Below, one piece after another: positions 6,705-10,354 of a stretch of 10,354 nucleotides of DNA. Where the stretch lies: NCBI GenBank assembly GCA_034669525.1, contig JAXDNH010000180.1:1-10354 (forward strand), given 5' to 3'. The translations under genes were made by a program, and so were the position numbers. Within the stretch, counting starts at the first letter, position 1; the number at the start of each line of letters is the position of its first letter. The notes below the pieces were generated by a model. The model had not been told where the DNA came from and made no database searches. It saw only the letters and a list, made by a program, of their open reading frames with translations. This DNA is from JAFASC01 sp034669525 (GTDB lineage Bacteria > Pseudomonadota > Alphaproteobacteria > Rhizobiales > Beijerinckiaceae).

Positions 6705-6851
6705 GCCGGGTTGCCCCGCGCCTGCTACAAATGTCGCACGCGGGCAATTGGCATTACGACCTTCACATGAGCAGCGGCAGGCAATTCGTTGCGAATTGCC
6801 TTCAACGAAACTTTCGGCGCTCCGGCGTGGTCGGCCGGTGAGCGCTTTTTT
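6705..6851 (+). ncRNA. Candidate small RNA or structured 5' leader of the cold-shock gene
   Basis: Three consecutive hairpins end in a T-run. Hairpin 1 pairs TTGCCCCGCG (6711-6720) with CGCGGGCAA (6739-6747), with one bulged C and an 18-base loop. Hairpin 2 pairs AGGCAATTCG (6779-6788) with CGAATTGCCT (6792-6801) around a TTG loop. Hairpin 3 is the intrinsic terminator at 6817-6851. No protein gene with a ribosome-binding site overlaps. The 5' end is a guess from the weak promoter. It could be a free-standing RNA of about 150 nt, possibly an Hfq ligand given its U-tail, or the leader of the cold-shock mRNA terminated conditionally. I do not recognise it as a known RNA family. Confidence 0.45.
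6817..6851 (+). terminator. Intrinsic (Rho-independent) terminator 50 bases before the cold-shock gene
   Basis: The outer stem is GCGCT (6817-6821) with AGCGC (6841-6845). The inner stem is CCGGC (6822-6826) with GCCGG (6834-6838), around a 7-base loop; TG at 6839-6840 is bulged. Six T residues (6846-6851) follow immediately. This is the clearest intrinsic terminator in the window. It ends the upstream RNA candidate, and no promoter is visible in the 49 bases between it and the next start codon. Confidence 0.75.
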
Positions 6852-6860
6852 GCGTGCGGA

Positions 6861-6888
6861 CCGGCGGTTTGCCGGCTAGGCGGAGAGA
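6861..6888 (+). promoter_or_regulatory. Possible anti-terminator hairpin and ribosome-binding site of the cold-shock gene
   Basis: CCGGC (6861-6865) and GCCGG (6871-6875) form a local hairpin. The same modules occur in the terminator just upstream, so ACCGGC (6860-6865) can instead pair with GCCGGT (6834-6839) and break the terminator stem. GCGC (6842-6845) can also pair with GCGT (6852-6855) across the T-run. GGAGAGA (6882-6888) is the probable Shine-Dalgarno, 12 bases before the ATG. Confidence 0.35.
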
Positions 6889-6900
6889 CGAGCACACCTC

Positions 6901-7563
6901 ATGAGCAGCAAAGGCCGGGATTTTCGGGGACCTCGTAAGCGCGGCTTCGACGATGATAGCCCCTCCTACGACGCACCGCGGACGCACCGTCCGCACCGCT
7001 CGCCGTTTGGCGCACCTCCCGGCGGGGGGGCTTTTCCAGACATGGCGTCTGCGCCTTCGACCCCGCCGGTCGATGCGGTCGTGAAGTGGTTCAAGCCGGA
7101 CAAGGGCTTCGGCTTCGTCGAGCTGTCGAACGGCACCGGCGACGCGTTCCTGCATATCGGCGCGCTGCAATCGGCCGGCTACGAAACCGTCCCGCCGGGC
7201 GCAAAACTCAAGGTCCAGGTCTCGAACAGCCTGAAAGGCCAGCAGGTCAATCGCGTGCTTGAGGTCGACACCTCGGGTGCTGCCGAGCGCGCCCCGCAGC
7301 GCTCGTTCGACAGCCCGCGAGCGCCGCGCCGCATGGCGCCGGATCCGTCCACCGCCATCTCCGTCTCCGGCAAGGTCAAGTGGTTCGACGAGAATAAGGG
7401 CTTCGGCTTCGTCCAGTCGAATGACGGCGGCAAGGACGTGTTCGTGCATATCTCGGTGCTCAGCTCCTCAGGCGTGACACGCCTCATGGAGGGCCAAGCC
7501 GTGACCATGCGTGTCGTCGACACGCCGAAGGGCCGCGAGGCGTTGTCGATCCAGGCCGAATAA
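6901..7563 (+). CDS. Cold-shock protein with two cold-shock domains
   Basis: The 220-residue cytosolic protein binds single-stranded nucleic acids, and proteins of this type act as RNA chaperones or antiterminators. A basic, low-complexity N-terminal region (1-55, rich in Arg, Pro and Gly) precedes the first cold-shock domain (about 58-123), with RNP1 KGFGFVEL (68-75) and RNP2 AFLHI (82-86). A proline- and arginine-rich linker leads to the second domain (about 155-218), with RNP1 KGFGFVQ (166-172) and RNP2 VFVHI (180-184). The second domain, with VKWFDENKGFGF, is closest to classical CspA; the first is more divergent (VKWFKPDKGFGF). Tandem-domain forms of this size are known in alphaproteobacteria, whereas CspA itself has about 70 residues. 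The gene stands alone, preceded by a structured leader with an intrinsic terminator, which suggests control by transcript attenuation. Cold induction cannot be read from the sequence. Confidence 0.93.
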   Translation: MSSKGRDFRGPRKRGFDDDSPSYDAPRTHRPHRSPFGAPPGGGAFPDMASAPSTPPVDAVVKWFKPDKGFGFVELSNGTGDAFLHIGALQSAGYETVPPGAKLKVQVSNSLKGQQVNRVLEVDTSGAAERAPQRSFDSPRAPRRMAPDPSTAISVSGKVKWFDENKGFGFVQSNDGGKDVFVHISVLSSSGVTRLMEGQAVTMRVVDTPKGREALSIQAE

Positions 7564-7580
7564 TCAGATTTTATCGATCA

Positions 7581-7605
7581 GAGAGGGGCTTGCGGTGCTC
7601 CTCTC
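7581..7605 (+). terminator. Hairpin terminator candidate after the cold-shock gene
   Basis: GAGAGGGGC (7581-7589) and GCTCCTCTC (7597-7605) form a 9-bp stem with one G-U wobble and a 7-base loop. It starts 17 bases after the stop codon. There is no following T-run, so termination may need Rho or be inefficient, allowing some read-through into mazG. Confidence 0.45.
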
Positions 7606-7620
7606 ACCTACTCTGTTAAT
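7590..7620 (+). promoter_or_regulatory. Possible mazG promoter giving a near-leaderless transcript
   Basis: TTGCGG (7590-7595) is followed after 18 bases by TGTTAA (7614-7619), or after 17 by CTGTTA. Initiation 6-8 bases beyond would fall at or just before the mazG ATG (7627). No Shine-Dalgarno is visible before that ATG, which agrees with leaderless initiation. Both hexamers are imperfect and the -35 overlaps the hairpin loop, so the call is tentative. Confidence 0.25.
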
Positions 7621-7626
7621 CCGCCG

Positions 7627-8466
7627 ATGACGTCCCAGCCACGCGTGCCGCTCGCGCCGTCGCGCGACATTGCACGCCTCATCGAAATCATGGCGGCGCT
7701 CCGCCATGCTGAGAACGGCTGTCCCTGGGACCTGCAGCAGGACTTTTCCTCAATCGCGCCCTACACAATCGAGGAGGCCTACGAGGTTGCCGATGCGATC
7801 GAGCGCGGCGATCTCGGTGACCTGAAGGATGAACTCGGCGATCTGCTTCTGCAGGTCGTCTTCCACGCCCGAATGGCGGAAGAGCTCGGCAAGTTCGACT
7901 TCGGCGCAGTCGTCGAGGCTATCACTTCAAAGCTTCTGCGCCGCCATCCGCACGTTTTCGGCGGTCTCCGCCGCCACTCACCGGCGGAAGTTGCGGGACT
8001 CTGGTCCCGCATCAAGGAAGAGGAGCGGCAGGCGCGGCGGGTACCGCCCTCGCCGAGTTTGCTGGCCAATGTACCCGTCGCGCTCCCTGCCCTGACCCGC
8101 GCGCTAAAACTGCAGGAAAAGGCTGCAAACGTCGGCTTCGACTGGAACGATCCGCGGGCGGTGCTCGCCAAAATCCGCGAAGAAGCGGACGAGATCGAGC
8201 ACGCACTCGATCGTGGCAACAGGCGCGAGATCGCGTCCGAGGTCGGTGACCTTCTATTCGCGGTCGTCAATCTCGCGCGTCACGCTGGTGCCGATCCTGA
8301 AGCCACCTTGCGGCAGACAAACGCGAAATTTGAAAGACGCTTCCAATTCATCGAGGAGAAGCTCGCGAACCAGGGCCGCGCGCCCGCGCAAGCTTCTCTC
8401 GAAGAGATGGATAAGCTCTGGGACGAAGCGAAAGCGGCCGAGCGCGCCGCAGAAGCGGCAGGTTAG
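7627..8466 (+). CDS. mazG: Nucleoside triphosphate pyrophosphohydrolase MazG
   Basis: MazG hydrolyses (d)NTPs to monophosphates and pyrophosphate, cleaning aberrant nucleotides from the pool and, in E. coli, lowering ppGpp under starvation. The 279 residues contain two tandem MazG domains, as in the E. coli protein (263 residues). The first has CPWD (32-35), the EExxE metal site at Glu49-Glu50-Glu53 and KDELGDLL (67-74, Glu69 and Asp72). The second has Glu185-Glu186-Glu189 in REEADEIE and SEVGDLLF (204-211, Glu205 and Asp208). Both metal-binding sets look intact, though in the family the C-terminal domain does most of the work. The ATG has no Shine-Dalgarno. Downstream, the TAG overlaps the stop of the oppositely oriented hflX by 4 bases. 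No mazEF toxin-antitoxin pair is present. Confidence 0.95.
   Translation: MTSQPRVPLAPSRDIARLIEIMAALRHAENGCPWDLQQDFSSIAPYTIEEAYEVADAIERGDLGDLKDELGDLLLQVVFHARMAEELGKFDFGAVVEAITSKLLRRHPHVFGGLRRHSPAEVAGLWSRIKEEERQARRVPPSPSLLANVPVALPALTRALKLQEKAANVGFDWNDPRAVLAKIREEADEIEHALDRGNRREIASEVGDLLFAVVNLARHAGADPEATLRQTNAKFERRFQFIEEKLANQGRAPAQASLEEMDKLWDEAKAAERAAEAAG
8085..8092 (-). other. KOPS-like octamer GGGCAGGG pointing left
   Basis: CCCTGCCC on the + strand is GGGCAGGG on the - strand, inside mazG. It points left, toward the dif-like site 1.5 kb away. Confidence 0.3.
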
Positions 8467-9851
8467 ATCCGCTGCCGGCGTGCCGCATAGCGCCCGGGGA
8501 CGCGCGCATTAGGAAAGCGCTGATAGACCTGCTCTGCACGCTCGGGCGCAACGCGCACTTCTAAAAACACGCTACCATCGCTCTGATTGCGCCGCTCCAG
8601 CACTTCAGCATTCTTATAGAGCCACGCAAGCCCTTTGCCGTCGCCGGCGTGGACGGTAAGAGCGAGCTGTGTGCGCCCCGCTGCGAGCCGCGACTCGATG
8701 CGCTCGAGAAGCTCGGGAAGCCCGTCCCCGGTCACCGCGGAAATCACCACCGGCCGTTTGTCTGCCTGCATGCGTCGCGCGCCGTTCATCACGGCGAGTC
8801 GCGCGTCGCCGTCAAGTAGATCGGCCTTGTTCCAGACCTCGATCAGCCGCGCGGAATTGTTGGGATCAATGTCGAGCTCACTCAACACTTTTGCGACATC
8901 CTCCCCCTGCACTTCGGTTTCTGCATGCGAAATGTCCCGCACGTGCAGGATCAGATCGGCTGACGTCACCTCTTCGAGCGTAGCGCGAAAAGCGGACACA
9001 AGTGTCGTCGGCAAATCTGCGATGAAACCGACTGTATCGGATAAGATAGCGCGCCCGCCATGCGGCAGTTCCAGCGCGCGCAGTGTCGGATCGAGCGTCG
9101 CGAACAAAAGATTTTCCGCTCGCACATTCGCCTTTGTCACCGCATTGAAGAGCGTCGATTTCCCGGCATTCGTGTAGCCGACTAGCGCCACGGTCGGGAA
9201 CGGCACGTCGCGACGCGATTTCCGATGCAGACCGCGTGTGCGCTTCACCTGTTCGAGTTCACGCTGGATCCGCGTCATCCGCTCCTGGATGAGCCGCCGG
9301 TCGGTTTCGATCTGCGTTTCGCCGGGACCGCCGAGAAAGCCAAAGCCGCCGCGCTGGCGCTCCAAGTGAGTCCAGGAGCGCACAAGCCGCGATTTCTGAT
9401 ATCCGAGATGCGCGAGTTCGACTTGCAGCGCGCCTTCGCGTGTTCGCGCCCGCTGTCCGAAAATTTCGAGGATCAGACCAGTGCGATCGATCACCTTTGT
9501 CTTGAAGGCCCGCTCCAGATTGCGCTGTTGTACCGGCGAGAGCGCGCAATCCATGACGACAAGGCCAATGTCTTCGCCTTCGAGGTCACGCGCGATCTCT
9601 TCGACCTTGCCCTTGCCCAGGTAGGTGGCGGGAGTGAGCGCCGACAGATTGACGTGCAACGTGCGCCGCACATCGAGATTGATCGCCCGCGCCAGTCCGA
9701 TCGCTTCGTCAAGTCGGGCCTCTGGGCTGCGTGAGCCCGAGGAAATGTCGGCTTTGCTGCGCCCGGAAGGATAAGGCCCGATCACGGTTGCGCGCGTCGG
9801 AGCAGTTGCCCTTTCTTGAGCCCTACGATCCTGCTGCCTGGGACTCCTCAA
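8463..9851 (-). CDS. hflX: Ribosome-associated GTPase HflX
   Basis: HflX is a GTPase that binds the 50S subunit and, in E. coli, splits stalled ribosomes after stress. The 462-residue protein has the N-terminal HflX domain (about 43-180, with LGKGKVEEI), a coiled helical linker with GGPGETQIETDRR (174-186), and a G domain: G1 GYTNAGKST (225-233), a G2 threonine in FATLDPT (250-256), G3 DTVGF (272-276), G4 NKAD (341-344) and G5 SAV (371-373). A C-terminal domain of about 70 residues follows. The start is uncertain. TTG at 9849-9851 has GAGG 5 bases upstream; GTG at codon 23 would drop a poorly conserved leader; the first internal ATG is too far in. It lies 30 bases after hfq in the same orientation and reading frame, the conserved hfq-hflX arrangement, and is probably co-transcribed with it. 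Confidence 0.94.
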   Translation of the reverse strand: MRSPRQQDRRAQERATAPTRATVIGPYPSGRSKADISSGSRSPEARLDEAIGLARAINLDVRRTLHVNLSALTPATYLGKGKVEEIARDLEGEDIGLVVMDCALSPVQQRNLERAFKTKVIDRTGLILEIFGQRARTREGALQVELAHLGYQKSRLVRSWTHLERQRGGFGFLGGPGETQIETDRRLIQERMTRIQRELEQVKRTRGLHRKSRRDVPFPTVALVGYTNAGKSTLFNAVTKANVRAENLLFATLDPTLRALELPHGGRAILSDTVGFIADLPTTLVSAFRATLEEVTSADLILHVRDISHAETEVQGEDVAKVLSELDIDPNNSARLIEVWNKADLLDGDARLAVMNGARRMQADKRPVVISAVTGDGLPELLERIESRLAAGRTQLALTVHAGDGKGLAWLYKNAEVLERRNQSDGSVFLEVRVAPERAEQVYQRFPNARVPGRYAARRQRI

Positions 9852-9881
9852 ACAAGCCTCGAATTGGGATCGTTCGCCAAA

Positions 9882-10139
9882 TTACTTCCCTTCCCCGGCC
9901 GTCTCTTCGCTCGGTTCGAACATCTGAATCGGATGGCCTGGCATGATCGTCGAAATTGCATGTTTATAGACGAGCTGCGAATGCCCGTCGCGGCGCAAGA
10001 GCACACAAAAATTGTCGAACCAGGTGACGACCCCCTGCAGCTTTACGCCGTTGACGAGGAAGATGGTGAGAGGAACCTTGTTTTTCCGGACATAGTTCAG
10101 AAACGTGTCTTGCAGGTTCTGTCCGCGTTCTGCCGCCAT
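9882..10139 (-). CDS. hfq: RNA chaperone Hfq
   Basis: Hfq forms a hexameric Sm-like ring that brings small RNAs and mRNAs together and affects translation and RNA decay. The 85-residue product contains the Sm1 motif (about 8-52, QNLQDTFLNYVRKNKVPLTIFLVNGVKLQG) and the Sm2 signature YKHAIST (58-64), with Gln8, Phe41 and Tyr58-Lys59-His60 at the expected RNA-binding positions. A short acidic tail replaces the long C-terminal extension of the E. coli protein, as is usual in alphaproteobacteria. The ATG at 10137-10139 gives the conserved MAAERGQNLQD start with a weak GGAA upstream. The frame stays open to a TTG at 10244, but those 35 codons do not resemble Hfq. It heads the hfq-hflX unit; no promoter could be assigned in 10140-10354. 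Confidence 0.97.
   Translation of the reverse strand: MAAERGQNLQDTFLNYVRKNKVPLTIFLVNGVKLQGVVTWFDNFCVLLRRDGHSQLVYKHAISTIMPGHPIQMFEPSEETAGEGK
9888..9895 (-). other. KOPS-like octamer GGGAAGGG pointing left
   Basis: CCCTTCCC on the + strand reads GGGAAGGG on the - strand, at the 3' end of hfq, and points toward the dif-like site. It is identical to the left-arm match at 5341-5348 but in the opposite orientation. Confidence 0.3.
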
Positions 10140-10354
10140 GACTTTTTCCGTTCTTTTCTTGACCGCGCCAAAGGAGCGGGGATGCAATTCCGACTCCAAG
10201 CCATTGTGACAGTGAAGCTTCCCCCTCGGGACGGTTCGCCCCAAACTGCCTCGATCTAACGCTCGAAAGTTAAGCCTCCTACAAAGCTTGTGTGTCCTCG
10301 ACCAAGATCAAGGGGCCACGACCCGAACGGCCAACCCGGCGGCGGCCGCGGCGC

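Noticed and set aside
6436..6705. 89-codon + frame crossing the end of the MBL gene
   Set aside because: Its first third overlaps the MBL gene out of frame, and the rest runs through the dif-like site and a hairpin. No ribosome-binding site or motif.
8635..9734. + strand open frames of 180 and 169 codons opposite hflX
   Set aside because: They are shadows of hflX. They contain no recognisable motif and the opposite strand carries the full set of GTPase motifs.
10140..10244. 35-codon N-terminal extension of hfq from a TTG at 10244
   Set aside because: Hfq proteins start at MA.ERGQNLQD; the extension is unlike the family and has no clear ribosome-binding site at its start.
10260..10354. Possible 3' end of another - strand gene at the window edge
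   Set aside because: Three short open tails on the - strand could be read from 10354, ending at different stops. None is recognisable, and 95 bases are too few to decide.
1..10354. Mobile elements, CRISPR arrays, tRNA or rRNA genes, defence or secondary-metabolite systems
   Set aside because: I looked for transposase or integrase motifs, terminal inverted repeats, regularly spaced repeats and cloverleaf-like segments on both strands and saw none. Gene content is housekeeping throughout.

Overview
The window is GC-rich chromosomal DNA from an alphaproteobacterium, most probably Hyphomicrobiales (Rhizobiales), perhaps Nitrobacteraceae or a relative. The reasons are the gene order rlpA-dac-tmk-holB-metG-tatD-MBL, the hfq-hflX pair facing mazG, a two-domain cold-shock protein, a zinc-knuckle-free MetRS and a cysteine-poor delta' subunit. 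Almost all protein genes are conserved housekeeping genes. I see no mobile element, CRISPR array, tRNA, rRNA or defence island.

Left arm (1-6536, all + strand): the tail of an RlpA-like septal lytic transglycosylase; a secreted S11 D-Ala-D-Ala carboxypeptidase; thymidylate kinase (tmk); DNA polymerase III delta' (holB); methionyl-tRNA synthetase (metG); a TatD-family metal-dependent hydrolase; and a PhnP-like metallo-beta-lactamase-fold hydrolase. Three junctions are 4-base ATGA/GTGA overlaps and holB-metG are 21 bases apart, so this looks like one or two operons joining cell-wall maturation, dTTP supply, the replication clamp loader and translation. The 113-base metG-tatD gap holds a long hairpin that pairs a strong Shine-Dalgarno with an anti-Shine-Dalgarno.

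Centre (6537-6900, 364 bases without a protein gene): this is the most unusual part. In order it holds a 28-base site resembling a chromosomal dif (XerC/XerD) site, an 11-bp hairpin, a cluster of hairpins ending in a textbook intrinsic terminator (a candidate small RNA or cis-acting leader), and a further hairpin able to compete with that terminator just before the cold-shock gene. All four GGGNAGGG (KOPS-like) octamers I found by eye in the window point toward the dif-like site, two from each side. This suggests the window spans the replication terminus.

Right arm (6901-10354): a double cold-shock-domain protein and mazG (nucleoside triphosphate pyrophosphohydrolase) on +; hflX (ribosome-associated GTPase) and hfq (RNA chaperone) on -, in the order hfq then hflX. 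mazG and hflX converge with overlapping stop codons. Positions 10140-10354, upstream of hfq, are 215 bases with no gene or promoter I can support.
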